Shown piece by piece: positions 1 through 8,970 of a stretch of 36,996 nt of DNA. The notes below the pieces were generated by a model. That model saw only the letters and a list, made by a program, of their open reading frames with translations. It ran no database searches and was not told where the DNA came from. The DNA comes from Eshraghiella sp964414835 (lineage in GTDB: Bacteria; Bacillota; Clostridia; Lachnospirales; Lachnospiraceae). Each line of letters opens with the position of its first letter. The first letter of the stretch is position 1. The position numbers were made by a program, and so were the translations under genes. The DNA is taken from NCBI GenBank assembly GCA_964414835.1, contig CAYPWY010000019.1, positions 1-36,996 of the forward strand. Direction: 5' to 3'.

Positions 1-2
1 AA

Positions 3-721
3 ATCCCTTTTTGTGTGCTTTTCCGTTGTATCAAAGACAGCGTTTACATAGACGACGGAATTTCGGGCACGAACACAAAATACCGTGCCGAGTTTAACCG
101 CATGATCGATGAGTGCATGGCAGGAAATATCGATATGGTTATTACGAAATCCATCAGCCGATTCGCCAGAAATACGCTCGACTGCCTGAAATACATCCGC
201 CAGCTGAAGGATAAGAACATCCCCGTTTATTTCGAGAAAGAGGCCATAAATACCTTAAATGCCAAGGGCGAGGTTTTACTCACGATCATGGCTTCCCTCG
301 CCCAGCAGGAAAGCCAGTCCATGAGCCAGAACATCAAGCTGGGGCTCCAGTACCGCTACCAGCAGGGCAAGGTTCAGATCAACCACAACCACTTCCTCGG
401 ATACACAAAGGATGCTGACGGAAACCTCGTTATCGACCCGGAGCAGGCAGAGGTGGTAAAGCGGATTTACCGCGAATACCTTGAGGGGAAAAGTATGGAT
501 AAGATTGCAGCCGGACTTGAGGCTGACGGCATCTTAACCGGCGCAGGAAAGAAAAAATCAGCCGCATCACGGAGCTCTGCGATTTCCTTAAGACCCGCCC
601 AGGCTGCATCACCGACTTCGATGAAGCCCTCATCCGCCGCCTGGTGGAAAAGATCACCGTACATGAAGACCTTTTCACGGTGACCTTCAAGTCCGGCGTA
701 AGCGTGGACATTAACGAATAA
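3..721 (+). pseudogene. Large serine recombinase remnant with internal deletion
   Basis: Remnant of a transposon- or integrative-element-type large serine recombinase. The first frame, open to the left edge, carries the resolvase core (DDGISGT, a KSISRFARNT stretch, SLAQQESQSMSQN) and the start of the recombinase domain (FLGYTKDADGNLVIDPEQA). Near 549-557, at an A-rich run, homology jumps to another frame that reads ISRITELCDFLK then LIRRLVEKITVHEDLFTV and FKSGVSVDINE, ending with TAA at 719-721. That is the normal C-terminus of this family, so the zinc-ribbon and coiled-coil middle (I estimate 200 or more residues) is gone and the frames no longer match. The N-terminal segment with the catalytic serine is also not visible, being either outside the window or lost. 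The DNA looks richer in G+C than its neighbours, suggesting an imported element. Not expected to be functional. Confidence 0.85.
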
Positions 722-722
722 A

Positions 723-776
723 AGAGCAAGTCGCCCTGCTGGTTCATCCCGGGGTGGCTTGCTCTCTCTTGTTTTT
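723..776 (+). terminator. Intrinsic terminator after the recombinase remnant
   Basis: AGAGCAAG at 723-730 pairs with CTTGCTCT at 758-765, with further G-C pairing inside the loop. A short CT stretch and a T run (GTTTTT) follow. It lies two bases after the recombinase stop codon and so belongs to the recombinase gene. Confidence 0.75.
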
Positions 777-823
777 AAATTCGGATTTTCAACTCTGCAA
801 TCGGAATCTGCCTTATTCATTTG

Positions 824-1486
824 TTATTTTTCTGCAAGCTCGTAGCTCTCATCAAGCCTACGAATCAATTCATCATCCGGCACACTTCTATCAAGCACTA
901 TGGTGTACCAGCTGGTCTTGTTCATATGCCAGCCTGGATAGTAACCGTCATGTGAAAGAATTTCTTCCTTCTGCTCTTTAGCCATACGAAGATCGACGAT
1001 CTCTACAACCTTATCCGTATCAAGTCCCATCTTCTTGCCAACGACAGTGAGAATTGCACCGTACCATTTCTCGTTATCCTTACGCCTCCATACCGCATTA
1101 TCCGGAAACTTCGTCCATAGGAACTCAAGTTCATCGCCATAAGTGCTTCGGACATAGTCAATCAGCAATTGTGCCTGCTGCGCTTTGAATATCGCCGGTT
1201 CATAACAATTAGCTACAACGTCAGCAAGGACTTCACTTATTGCTGTACGAATATCGCCCACATAGGTGCCGGAAGCATTCGTCTTATAAAGTACGTATTC
1301 TTCTCCGCTTTCCTTTTCGATCAAATCAGTATCAGCGTTTCCATGTTTATCAAGTCGAATGGTGAGTAGAAATTCACCACTTTGAATTTCTGTTTTATAT
1401 ACCCAACTGCCGTCTATTTTAACAAATCCATAAGTAGCCAGCTTATCCGGATTCAGTTTTTGCCTGTGAAATATCTCTTCAAACAT
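824..1486 (-). CDS. MmcQ/YjbR family protein
   Basis: A 220-residue cytoplasmic protein. The C-terminal half (about residues 105-215) matches the MmcQ/YjbR (CyaY-like fold) family: DYVRSTYGDELEFLW, then the KFPDNAVWRRKDNEKWYG strand-turn, a DLRMAKEQ segment and the closing HMNKTSWYTIVLD and VPDDELIRRLDESYEL. Members are small proteins proposed to bind DNA, and their biological role is poorly defined. The first 100 residues (KIDGSWVYKTEI, FLLTIRLDKHGNADTDLIEKE) form an extra N-terminal domain found in longer members. The ATG at 1484-1486 is the first in frame. It converges on the recombinase remnant and follows a truncated gene by 36 bases, so it may have been part of an accessory segment. Family call firm; function unknown. 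Confidence 0.8.
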   Translation of the reverse strand: MFEEIFHRQKLNPDKLATYGFVKIDGSWVYKTEIQSGEFLLTIRLDKHGNADTDLIEKESGEEYVLYKTNASGTYVGDIRTAISEVLADVVANCYEPAIFKAQQAQLLIDYVRSTYGDELEFLWTKFPDNAVWRRKDNEKWYGAILTVVGKKMGLDTDKVVEIVDLRMAKEQKEEILSHDGYYPGWHMNKTSWYTIVLDRSVPDDELIRRLDESYELAEK

Positions 1487-1522
1487 TTTATCAGATTCCT
1501 TTTATAGATGTATTTGTCAGTT

Positions 1523-1741
1523 TCAATCTCCATCGCTCGGCATGGATGTATACTCATGAGTGATTTTCCATTCACCATTGTTCTTTTCAAAGCAATCTGT
1601 CTGACAGATAAACATTGGAGAATATGGCGTTACATCTTTGCCAATCATATCCACATTTATCGACCTCATGCTTACGCATGTAGCTCCTAAGTCTTCTCTA
1701 CTATTATACATACCGTAGATATGTTCCCACAGTAAATTTCC
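1523..1741 (-). pseudogene. Truncated NTF2-like (SnoaL/DUF4440-type) gene fragment
   Basis: The 62 codons from an ATG at 1709-1711 and about 10 codons upstream in the same frame (GNLLWEHIYG) read like the C-terminal half of a small NTF2-fold protein: a GATCVSMRSINVDM strand, FICQTDCFEKNNGEWKITHEYTSMP and stop. The ending, a lysine-rich turn then GEWKI.HE.TSMP, is the usual last strand of DUF4440/SnoaL-like proteins. An in-frame stop lies upstream inside a repeat element that begins about 1741, so roughly the first half of a normal 120-150 residue gene is missing. Probably a remnant cut off by the repeat or a rearrangement. The family assignment rests on this one strand pattern. Confidence 0.5.
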
Positions 1742-1994
1742 GACATCTAAATCGGGGTTTCAACACTCCCATATCTAAATCGGCAACTCGCCTTAGAGTT
1801 CAGTTGCCGAGACAGATGTTTTTTCCGTTTTCGGAGGCACCCTTCCCTGACGAAAATCTGACATCTAAATCGAGGTTTCAATACTATCACAGATTTTTCA
1901 CGGATTTCAAAAAATCTGCTCTCGCCCTGTTCCCGTTTACCGAAGTGTCGAGTTGCCGTAGCTGATGTTTTGAAAATCCACCATCGGAGAAAGC
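1738..1994. repeat. Degenerate intergenic repeat cluster
   Basis: A gene-free stretch built from recurring short blocks. The string ATCTAAATCG occurs at 1744, 1773 and 1863. The longer block ACATCTAAATCG followed by GGTTTCAA occurs at about 1743 and 1861. AGTTGCCG followed by GATGTTTT occurs at 1802 and 1951. CGGCAACT (1781-1788) and AGTTGCCG (1802-1809) form a perfect 8-bp inverted repeat that extends imperfectly outward through ATATCTAAAT / GACAGATGT. The pattern reads as two diverged copies of a roughly 110-130 bp unit with internal dyad symmetry. No ORF or RNA family was recognised in it. It separates the truncated NTF2-like gene from rlmD. Confidence 0.55.
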
Positions 1995-2020
1995 CCGTAA
2001 AATAAGGCTTATTTCACACC

Positions 2021-3403
2021 TTAATCCTTCACTCGTGACATCAGACACACCGTCTCCACATGCCCACTATGTCCAAACTGGTCCACGCCTTGCAGCTTCC
2101 TTACCTCGTATCCGTTTGCTGCCAAATACTTCAAATCCCTTGCAAGTGTGGCGGAATCGCAGCTGACGTATACGATTCGCTCCGGCGCCATCTGAACCAT
2201 TGTGGCAAGTAAGGTTTCTGCACAGCCCTTGCGGGGAGGGTCCACCACTATGACATCGGCGTGTATGCCGTCCTTTGCATATTTTTCGGGGAGAATGTCC
2301 TCCGCCCTGCCAACATAAAATTCGGCATTGGATATGCCGTTTATGGCAGCATTGCTTTTAGCATCATCGATTGCCTGAGGCACTATCTCCACGCCATAGA
2401 CCTGCTTTGCCTTCTGCGCCAGAAAAAGTGATATTGTTCCTATTCCGCAGTATAAATCCCATACTGTTTCACTTCCTGTCAGACCGGCATACTCCAGTGC
2501 CAGCTCATAAAGCACTTTTGTCTGAACCGGGTTGACCTGATAAAAAGATAACGGTGATATTCTGTATTTCACGCTGCCGATATAATCCTCAATGTACGGT
2601 GTTCCGGCAAGAAGACGGCACTCCCTTCCCAAAATTACGTTGGTACGTTCTGTGTTATAATTAAGCATAATGCTTGCAATTTTTCTTTCACCGGAAAAGT
2701 CCATTTTTTGAAGGCTTTTAACAAGTTCCTCCTCTGCCTTAATATGCTCTCCGTTAATGACCAGACAGACCATAATCTGCCCGGTTGATGCACCTATGCG
2801 GATAAGTATATGACGTACAAGTCCGTTATGAAGTTCTTCATTGTAAGGCTTAACACCGTACCTTAACATATGCTCTTTTATTTTTGCAAGAATTCCTGCA
2901 TTGACATCGCTGCCGATGAGACAGTCCTGACAAGGAATTATGGAGTGGGTTCGCCCGGCATAAAAACCCATGACTATGCTGTCATTTTTGTCGGTTCCCA
3001 CAGGAAACTGCGCCTTATTGCGGTATCTGTACGGATTTTCCATTCCGATTACCGGCGGCACCTCTATATCTGTCAAGCCGCCGATGTGTGACAGGTTGCT
3101 GCGTATAAGGTTAGTTTTAAACTCTAACTGTTTCGCATATGACATAGCCATAAGCGTACAACCTCCGCAGGCCTTTGACACAGGGCAGGCAGGCTCAACT
3201 CTGTCGGGGGACGGTGTAATTATCTCCATCAGTCTGCCGTATCCGTAGTTTTTCTTGGTTTTGATAACCTTTGCTATTATCCTGTCGCCTACAATGGCAT
3301 CCTTTACAAAAAGAGCGTAGCCATCTATTTTGCCTACGCCCTCACCGCTCAAGGTTATATCATCAATTACAATTTCGTACTCTTTATTCTTAATTATTTC
3401 CAT
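2021..3403 (-). CDS. rlmD: 23S rRNA (uracil-5-)-methyltransferase, RlmD/RlmCD type
   Basis: A 460-residue SAM-dependent enzyme that makes 5-methyluridine in 23S rRNA (U1939, and in some Gram-positives U747 as well). An N-terminal TRAM RNA-binding domain (about 5-62) is followed by the 4Fe-4S ligand set C73, C79, C82 and C161 (CX5CGGC plus a distant Cys). Then come the SAM motif DLYCGIGT (317-324), the VDPPRKGC loop (387-394) and the catalytic cysteine C415 in YVSCDSATLARDL. Length and motif order are normal for the family. It is the last gene of a minus-strand group with yhaM (27-bp gap) and the HtrA-like gene. Which uridine is modified cannot be told from sequence, so RlmD versus RlmCD is open. 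Confidence 0.92.
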   Translation of the reverse strand: MEIIKNKEYEIVIDDITLSGEGVGKIDGYALFVKDAIVGDRIIAKVIKTKKNYGYGRLMEIITPSPDRVEPACPVSKACGGCTLMAMSYAKQLEFKTNLIRSNLSHIGGLTDIEVPPVIGMENPYRYRNKAQFPVGTDKNDSIVMGFYAGRTHSIIPCQDCLIGSDVNAGILAKIKEHMLRYGVKPYNEELHNGLVRHILIRIGASTGQIMVCLVINGEHIKAEEELVKSLQKMDFSGERKIASIMLNYNTERTNVILGRECRLLAGTPYIEDYIGSVKYRISPLSFYQVNPVQTKVLYELALEYAGLTGSETVWDLYCGIGTISLFLAQKAKQVYGVEIVPQAIDDAKSNAAINGISNAEFYVGRAEDILPEKYAKDGIHADVIVVDPPRKGCAETLLATMVQMAPERIVYVSCDSATLARDLKYLAANGYEVRKLQGVDQFGHSGHVETVCLMSRVKD

Positions 3404-3430
3404 ATAATTATCCCAACATTGCGGTATATT

Positions 3431-4375
3431 TTACAAGGTCTTTCTTATGTTGCTGTCCAACAGCTTATTAAACCCAAGCCATGCTCCGTTCTGCGCTGCA
3501 GGAGCGTCAAGCGCCTCCTTAAATGTTTCAAGCTTGGCATCCAAATCATCAGCATAGTAAAGCGCCAATGCTTCAATAAGCGCAGGCTTTTTGGGAGAGC
3601 CATACCCAAATTCACCGTGATGCGCCAAAATACAATGTTTAAGCTCACGTGCCAGAACAGGCGGAAATCCATTGATTTCACTGACAGCTTTTCCTATTAT
3701 CTCACAGCCCATCACAATGTGCCCCAAAAGCTGTCCGTCATCTGTGTAATCGTTCTCAGGGAATGACGATAATTCATACATCTTGCCTATGTCGTGAAAA
3801 ATGGCTGCCGTCACAAGCAAATCTCTATTAAGATACGGATAACTGTCCGCCAATGTAACACAAAGCTTCGTCACTCCAAGTGTATGCTCAAGCAGTCCGC
3901 CCACAAAACCGTGATGAACCCTTTTGGCAGCCGAGTGCCGTTTAAATTCAGTTACAAACTCCTTATCGTCAATAAAAAATTTACGGGCAAGCTCCCCAAG
4001 ATGAGGTTCTTTGATACTTGCAATAATAGCCGACAGTTCGTTGTACATCTCATTTATGTCACGCTCAGAGGTAGGCATATAGTCACTTTCCGCATATGTT
4101 CCCGCATCAGCCTTCCTTGCCTCCTTGACATTAAGCTGCAATGAACCGTTAAAAACCGTCACATCCCCTTTAATATCAACATAATCCATGCTGTCAAACT
4201 CACGTATTCCCGCCGAGCCTAAGTCCCATATCTTGCCATCCAGACAGCCTGTCTTATCCTGCAAAACAACGCTTCCGTATTCCTTGCCGTTTTTGGCAAC
4301 CTGAATTGTCTTATACTTGCAGAAATATATTCCGGCTATTCTTTCACCTTCTCTGAGTGTTCCAATAAATCTCAT
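3431..4375 (-). CDS. yhaM: 3'-5' exoribonuclease YhaM family (OB fold + HD domain)
   Basis: 314 residues, the typical length of YhaM. The first 90 residues form an OB-fold nucleic-acid-binding domain (GKEYGSVVLQDKTGCLDGKI). Residues about 150-290 form an HD phosphohydrolase domain with metal ligands visible as H164 (LLEHTLGV), H194-D195 (FHDIGK), H252-H253 (LAHHGEFGYGSPKKP) and D276-D277. YhaM enzymes trim RNA and single-stranded DNA from the 3' end in a metal-dependent manner in the cytoplasm of Gram-positives. The ATG at 4373-4375 gives the expected MRFIGTLREGE start. It lies 40 bp after the HtrA-like gene on the same strand and before rlmD, a likely co-transcribed group. Confidence 0.92.
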   Translation of the reverse strand: MRFIGTLREGERIAGIYFCKYKTIQVAKNGKEYGSVVLQDKTGCLDGKIWDLGSAGIREFDSMDYVDIKGDVTVFNGSLQLNVKEARKADAGTYAESDYMPTSERDINEMYNELSAIIASIKEPHLGELARKFFIDDKEFVTEFKRHSAAKRVHHGFVGGLLEHTLGVTKLCVTLADSYPYLNRDLLVTAAIFHDIGKMYELSSFPENDYTDDGQLLGHIVMGCEIIGKAVSEINGFPPVLARELKHCILAHHGEFGYGSPKKPALIEALALYYADDLDAKLETFKEALDAPAAQNGAWLGFNKLLDSNIRKTL

Positions 4376-4415
4376 AACATCAATTATCCTTTTCCTAAAA
4401 CTTGTTAATCTGTAT

Positions 4416-5714
4416 CTATTCTACACCCAAAACCACCCTGAACACAATCTCTTTGTAAGAATCTCTGCTTTTTCTTTTGACCGTGACCGTAACAGTATCG
4501 CCGCTGGAGGAAGCCGATAGCTGCTTCATAAACTGCTCCATATCCTCAATCTTCACACTGCCCATACCTGTAATGATATCCCCTGTCTGTATGCCTGCTG
4601 CATATGCAGGTGAATTTACCTCAACAGCTGCTATATACACGCCTTTCGGTATGCCAAGATTATCCTCTATGGACTGTGTAGCATTCTGACCTTTTATTCC
4701 GAAATACGGCTTCTGTCTTCCGTTAATCAAATCCTCTACAACCGCACGCACAGAAGATACAGCATATCCGCTGATAGTGCCATTAGCTGACTCTCCCTGA
4801 CTGCCAAAAGCAACTGCAACCACCTCCCCATCAAGATTACAGATAAATCCATACCCCGATGATGTGCAGCTTATGTCTGTATTTATTATTTTGTACCAGC
4901 TGTCAGTATCATATAATATACCATTAGTTCCGGTGGCAATTCCCCATCCGAAAGCGCTTCCCAGACCGTATAAATTGCCAACAGCAATCAATAAATCTCC
5001 TTGCTGGACCTCATCTGAATTTCCAAGCTTTACAGGAAGAATATCTCCGCTTATATCACGGGATGCCTTAATTACCGCCATATCTGACACAGCATCGCCT
5101 GCCACCATAACGGCTTCCGCCATAACTCCATCGGAAAATTCCGCTGATATGCTGTCAGCTCCCATTATTATAGAGTATTTCGTAAGTATATAGTAACCGG
5201 AAGTATCATTTGACACAATTATTCCATAATCTCTTTCTGTCTGCTCAACCCACGAGGCTGACGGCGCAGTTATTGCAATCGCCGCAGACGACTTGTTGAT
5301 TCCGTCAGCAGCTGATTTCAGAGCATCCGCATATACTGTCAGCTGTCCGATTTCGGCAACCGTTTCACCCTCTGAAGGCTTTTCAGGCGCATCCGTTTCC
5401 TGCGGTTCCGGCTTCTCAGGTGAAATCGTTACTGTCTCACCGGTTTCCTGCTCAGTCTCGCTCTCGGTTGTATCGGGCTGTGTGGTATATGAATTATCAA
5501 GGGTTATTTCCTGCTTATCTTCGGATTTCAAAAAGCGGGCTCCTGTTCGGTACACGATAATCATAACAAGTCCTGCAACAAGTCCGAAAACCACAGCCAT
5601 AGCTATCACAGATGCCGCTTTTTTGAGAAATCTTTTTATTTTTTTCCCTTTCTCCGGCATAATATGTTCAGTATATAAATTGTATTTTTTTTCTTCATCC
5701 TTAGGTTCTTCCAT
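4416..5714 (-). CDS. Membrane-anchored HtrA-like protein with degenerate protease site and PDZ domain
   Basis: 432 residues from the ATG at 5712-5714; a TTG two codons upstream is the alternative. Order: short cytoplasmic N-terminus, one transmembrane helix (about 33-55), a Thr/Glu/Pro-rich linker (about 70-120), a trypsin-like fold (about 135-330) and a C-terminal PDZ domain (about 335-430, with SPAYAAGIQTGDIITGMG). The fold is that of DegP/HtrA envelope quality-control proteases, but the active site is eroded. The ILTN.HV strand reads YYILTKYSII, with Ser at about 181 where His belongs. The Asp strand is kept (SDMAVIK, D211). GNSGGPL is replaced by CTSSGYGFI, so the nucleophile context is lost. 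It probably acts as a binding or scaffold protein on the outer face of the membrane. It diverges from mutS2 and heads the yhaM-rlmD group. Confidence 0.8.
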   Translation of the reverse strand: MEEPKDEEKKYNLYTEHIMPEKGKKIKRFLKKAASVIAMAVVFGLVAGLVMIIVYRTGARFLKSEDKQEITLDNSYTTQPDTTESETEQETGETVTISPEKPEPQETDAPEKPSEGETVAEIGQLTVYADALKSAADGINKSSAAIAITAPSASWVEQTERDYGIIVSNDTSGYYILTKYSIIMGADSISAEFSDGVMAEAVMVAGDAVSDMAVIKASRDISGDILPVKLGNSDEVQQGDLLIAVGNLYGLGSAFGWGIATGTNGILYDTDSWYKIINTDISCTSSGYGFICNLDGEVVAVAFGSQGESANGTISGYAVSSVRAVVEDLINGRQKPYFGIKGQNATQSIEDNLGIPKGVYIAAVEVNSPAYAAGIQTGDIITGMGSVKIEDMEQFMKQLSASSSGDTVTVTVKRKSRDSYKEIVFRVVLGVE

Positions 5715-5796
5715 TGTCAATTCGCTCCAAACTGTTAATGTGCTAAATTACGCCCAATATACATATTTTATTATACGGATAAAATATGAACATTTT

Positions 5797-5825
5797 ATGA
5801 CATATATGTAAATTACTTATCTTAT
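5797..5825 (+). promoter_or_regulatory. Candidate sigma-A promoter of mutS2
   Basis: ATGACA at 5797-5802, a 17-bp spacer, then TCTTAT at 5820-5825. Each box has mismatches to consensus. A start of transcription near 5832 would leave a short leader before mutS2. It lies in the 130-bp divergent space with the HtrA-like gene, which has a TATAAT-type box on its own strand at 5770-5775 but no clear -35. Confidence 0.4.
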
Positions 5826-5859
5826 TGAACTTTCCGGGCGAGTAATGTATTATATAAGT

Positions 5860-8241
5860 ATGAATAATAAAGCACTTAAAACACTTGAATACAATAAAAT
5901 AATCCAACGGCTGACCAATATGGCAGCCTCAAATCCCGGCAAGGCACTTTGTGAATCTCTCGTGCCTATGACCAATCTTTCGGATATTCAAAAAGCACTG
6001 ACCGAAACAAGCGATGCTGTTTCAAGAATTTTTAAGAACGGCAATGTCTCTTTCAGCGGAATCAAAGATATACGGCCGCAGATTAAAAGCCTTGAAGTGG
6101 GAAGCACTCTGGGAATAAGCGAGCTCATTGATATAAGTGCGCTCCTTAAAACCGCAGCCTCAGTCCGCCGCTACGGCGTATCTGATGACGGCGACAATGG
6201 TATTAATGACAGCCTCAGCCATATGTTTTCAGGGCTTACCCCTCTTTCCGATGTGTACAGGGAAATTGACCGATGCATAATCTCCGAAGAGGAAATTGCT
6301 GATGATGCCAGTGCCGAGTTAAAAAACATCCGCCGCCAAATCAAGCTTTGCGGAGAGCGCATCAAGACCGAGCTTACCAAAATGCTTAACGGAAGCGAAC
6401 GCTCATATCTTCAGGAGGCTGTTATAACAACCAGAGAAGGACGTTACTGCATTCCTGTCAAATCGGAATATAAATCACAGGTTCCCGGCATGGTTCATGA
6501 CCAGTCCAAGGCAGGCTCCACTTTTTTCATAGAACCAATGTCAGTAGTCCGTCTTAACAACGAAATCAGAGAATACGAAATCAAGGAAAGTGAGGAAATC
6601 GCCCGCATACTGGCATCTCTTTCGGCTATGGCAGGCAACTATACAGCCGAAATTGTTTCAGACTACGAAATACTCTCATATCTCGACTTTGTTTTTGCCA
6701 AGGCAAAGCTTTCTTTTGACTACAAGGGCAGCGAGCCTGTTATGAACGACCGGGGATATATCAATATACGAAAAGGACGCCATCCGTTGATTGACAGCCG
6801 CAAGGTCGTTCCAATAGATGTATATCTGGGAGATGAATACAGCCAGTTGATTATCACAGGTCCCAACACCGGCGGCAAAACCGTCACCCTTAAGACAATA
6901 GGGCTTTTTTCGCTGATGGGGCAGTCAGGGCTTCATATCCCTGCTTTAGATAATTCTCAGCTTACTGTTTTTAACGATATTTTTGCGGATATTGGCGACG
7001 AACAGAGCATTGAGCAAAGCCTGTCCACCTTCTCATCACATATGACCAATATTGTTGAGATACTGCAGCACGCCGATGACCGCTCCCTTGTGCTTTTTGA
7101 CGAGCTTTGTGCCGGAACTGACCCTACGGAGGGTGCTTCCCTTGCCATATCAATACTTTCCAGTCTACACAAACTGCGTGTTACTACCGTTGCCACCACA
7201 CATTACAGCGAGCTTAAAATATATGCTCTTTCAACCGATGGTGTGCAGAATGCCTGCTGTGAATTTGATGTAGCAACACTTGCACCTACTTACAGGCTTT
7301 TGATTGGTATTCCCGGCAAAAGCAACGCTTTTGCAATATCCGGCAAATTGGGGCTGCCTGAATATATTATCGAGGATGCCAAATCATCCCTTGACACAGA
7401 GGATAAAGCTTTTGAAGATGTTATTGCAGATTTGGAAAAAAGCAGGGTCACAATCCAGCGTGAACAGCTTGAACTTGAACAATATAAGAAAGAAGTTGAA
7501 GAACTTAAGGAAAAACTTAAAGCTAAAAATGAGCGTCTGGATGAGCGTTCTGATGACATAATTATGAAAGCCCGTGAAGAGGCTGCCGCAATACTTCGTG
7601 ATGCCAAGGAAACCGCTGATGAGACTATCCGCAAGCTTAATAAAGCTAATGCCAAGGGAATCAGCGTGGCACAGCTTGAGGAGGAACGCCGCCGTCTTAA
7701 CGATAAACTGAACAAGGTCAATGGCGAGCGTCGTCTTAAGACAAGCACCCCTTCCAAAAAACATGAAGCGAAGGATTTTCATATAGGTGACAAGGTTCAT
7801 GTACACAGCCTTAATCTTGACGGAACTGTCCATTCACTTCCAAATCAAAAGGGTGAATTAAACGTAACAATGGGTATTCTTCATTACACCGTAAATATAT
7901 CTGATTTGGAGATTATTGAAGAGGCATCAGCTGAACAAAAGCTCAGACAAAAGGGTTCCGGCATCGGAAGGCTTAAAATGAACAAGACCGCTTCCATTTC
8001 GCCTGAAATCAACCTTATAGGAATGACTCAGGACGAAGCAATTCTTACTTTGGATAAATATCTGGATGACGCTTTCCTGTCACACATATCGCCTGTGCGC
8101 ATAGTACACGGCAAGGGCTCAGGTATTCTCCGGAACGCGGTTCACAATTACCTTAAACGCCAAAAGCACGTTAAAGCTTTTCGCCTTGGTTCATTTGGAG
8201 AAGGCGATTATGGCGTGACAATAGTAGAATTTAAGGATTAG
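5860..8241 (+). CDS. mutS2: MutS2 family ATPase/endonuclease
   Basis: 793 residues from the ATG at 5860. An in-frame ATG at 5845 would add five residues, but MNNKALKTLEYNKII matches the usual family start. Neither start has a strong ribosome site. The MutS core carries Walker A GPNTGGKT (334-341) and Walker B LVLFDELCAGTDP (about 411-423), with the ATTHYSELK segment after it. A long Glu/Lys/Arg coiled coil (about 520-630), a KOW-like segment (HIGDKVHVHSLN) and a C-terminal Smr domain (about 715-793, with HGKGSGILR) follow. MutS2 proteins suppress recombination, and in Bacillus subtilis the protein is also described as splitting collided ribosomes. The stop is 10 bp before the response regulator, so read-through transcription is likely. 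Confidence 0.95.
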   Translation: MNNKALKTLEYNKIIQRLTNMAASNPGKALCESLVPMTNLSDIQKALTETSDAVSRIFKNGNVSFSGIKDIRPQIKSLEVGSTLGISELIDISALLKTAASVRRYGVSDDGDNGINDSLSHMFSGLTPLSDVYREIDRCIISEEEIADDASAELKNIRRQIKLCGERIKTELTKMLNGSERSYLQEAVITTREGRYCIPVKSEYKSQVPGMVHDQSKAGSTFFIEPMSVVRLNNEIREYEIKESEEIARILASLSAMAGNYTAEIVSDYEILSYLDFVFAKAKLSFDYKGSEPVMNDRGYINIRKGRHPLIDSRKVVPIDVYLGDEYSQLIITGPNTGGKTVTLKTIGLFSLMGQSGLHIPALDNSQLTVFNDIFADIGDEQSIEQSLSTFSSHMTNIVEILQHADDRSLVLFDELCAGTDPTEGASLAISILSSLHKLRVTTVATTHYSELKIYALSTDGVQNACCEFDVATLAPTYRLLIGIPGKSNAFAISGKLGLPEYIIEDAKSSLDTEDKAFEDVIADLEKSRVTIQREQLELEQYKKEVEELKEKLKAKNERLDERSDDIIMKAREEAAAILRDAKETADETIRKLNKANAKGISVAQLEEERRRLNDKLNKVNGERRLKTSTPSKKHEAKDFHIGDKVHVHSLNLDGTVHSLPNQKGELNVTMGILHYTVNISDLEIIEEASAEQKLRQKGSGIGRLKMNKTASISPEINLIGMTQDEAILTLDKYLDDAFLSHISPVRIVHGKGSGILRNAVHNYLKRQKHVKAFRLGSFGEGDYGVTIVEFKD

Positions 8242-8251
8242 AGGAATTAAT

Positions 8252-8968
8252 ATGTCAGAAAAACAACGTATACTAATAGTAGATGATGATGAGAATATTG
8301 CAGAGCTGATATCTCTTTACCTTACCAAGGAATGTTATGAAACAAGGATTGTCAACGATGGCGAAAGTGCACTTTTGGCATTTGAAAGCTTTGCGCCCAA
8401 TCTTATACTTCTGGATTTGATGCTTCCCGGCATAGATGGTTATCAGGTTTGCCGGGAAATCCGCAAAAACCACAACACTCCCATAATCATGCTGTCCGCC
8501 AAAGGCGAGATTTTTGACAAGGTATTAGGTCTTGAGCTTGGCGCTGACGACTATATGATTAAGCCCTTTGACTCCAAGGAGCTTGTTGCCCGTGTCAAAG
8601 CGGTTCTGCGCCGCTATACCGCAGCTCCTGTCTCCGCAGTAGAGAATACGGATAAAAACGGTCAGTATGTGGAATATCCTGACCTTATTATCAATATGAC
8701 CAACTATTCGGTATTATATATGGGACACAATATTGACATGCCGCCCAAAGAATTAGAGCTTCTGTATTTTCTTGCATCATCACCTAATCAGGTGTTTACA
8801 AGAGAGCAGCTTCTGGACCATATCTGGGGTTATGAATATGTGGGAGATACGCGTACTGTTGACGTTCACATAAAGCGCCTCCGTGAAAAAATACATGACC
8901 ATGAAGCGTGGAGTATAGGAACTGTATGGGGAATCGGTTATAAATTTGAGACATATAAGAAGAGGTAA
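8252..8968 (+). CDS. OmpR/PhoB-family response regulator
   Basis: 238 residues. An N-terminal receiver domain (about 5-117) has the acidic pocket DDD (11-13), phospho-acceptor D55 in LILLDLMLPG, S82 in MLSAKGE and K104 in MIKPFDSKEL. A C-terminal winged-helix DNA-binding domain (about 140-236) carries PKELELLYFLASSPNQVFTR and YVGDTRTVDVHIKRLREKI. It would be phosphorylated by the histidine kinase that starts two bases after its stop codon. An AGAGGA ribosome site overlaps the mutS2 stop region. No signal or target can be named from the sequence; a generic PhoP/WalR-like or VanR-like role is possible. Confidence 0.95.
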   Translation: MSEKQRILIVDDDENIAELISLYLTKECYETRIVNDGESALLAFESFAPNLILLDLMLPGIDGYQVCREIRKNHNTPIIMLSAKGEIFDKVLGLELGADDYMIKPFDSKELVARVKAVLRRYTAAPVSAVENTDKNGQYVEYPDLIINMTNYSVLYMGHNIDMPPKELELLYFLASSPNQVFTREQLLDHIWGYEYVGDTRTVDVHIKRLREKIHDHEAWSIGTVWGIGYKFETYKKR

Positions 8969-8970
8969 CT

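Noticed and set aside
754..981. Plus-strand ORF after the recombinase terminator
   Set aside because: It is mostly antisense to the MmcQ/YjbR gene and has no plausible composition or ribosome site.
2000..2020. Terminator of rlmD
   Set aside because: Only short AT stems (AAATAA/TTATTT) near the stop and no convincing U tract; not strong enough to annotate.
7290..7757. Minus-strand 155-codon ORF inside mutS2
   Set aside because: Serine/arginine/leucine-rich shadow of the mutS2 coiled-coil codons, with no start signal and no recognisable domain.
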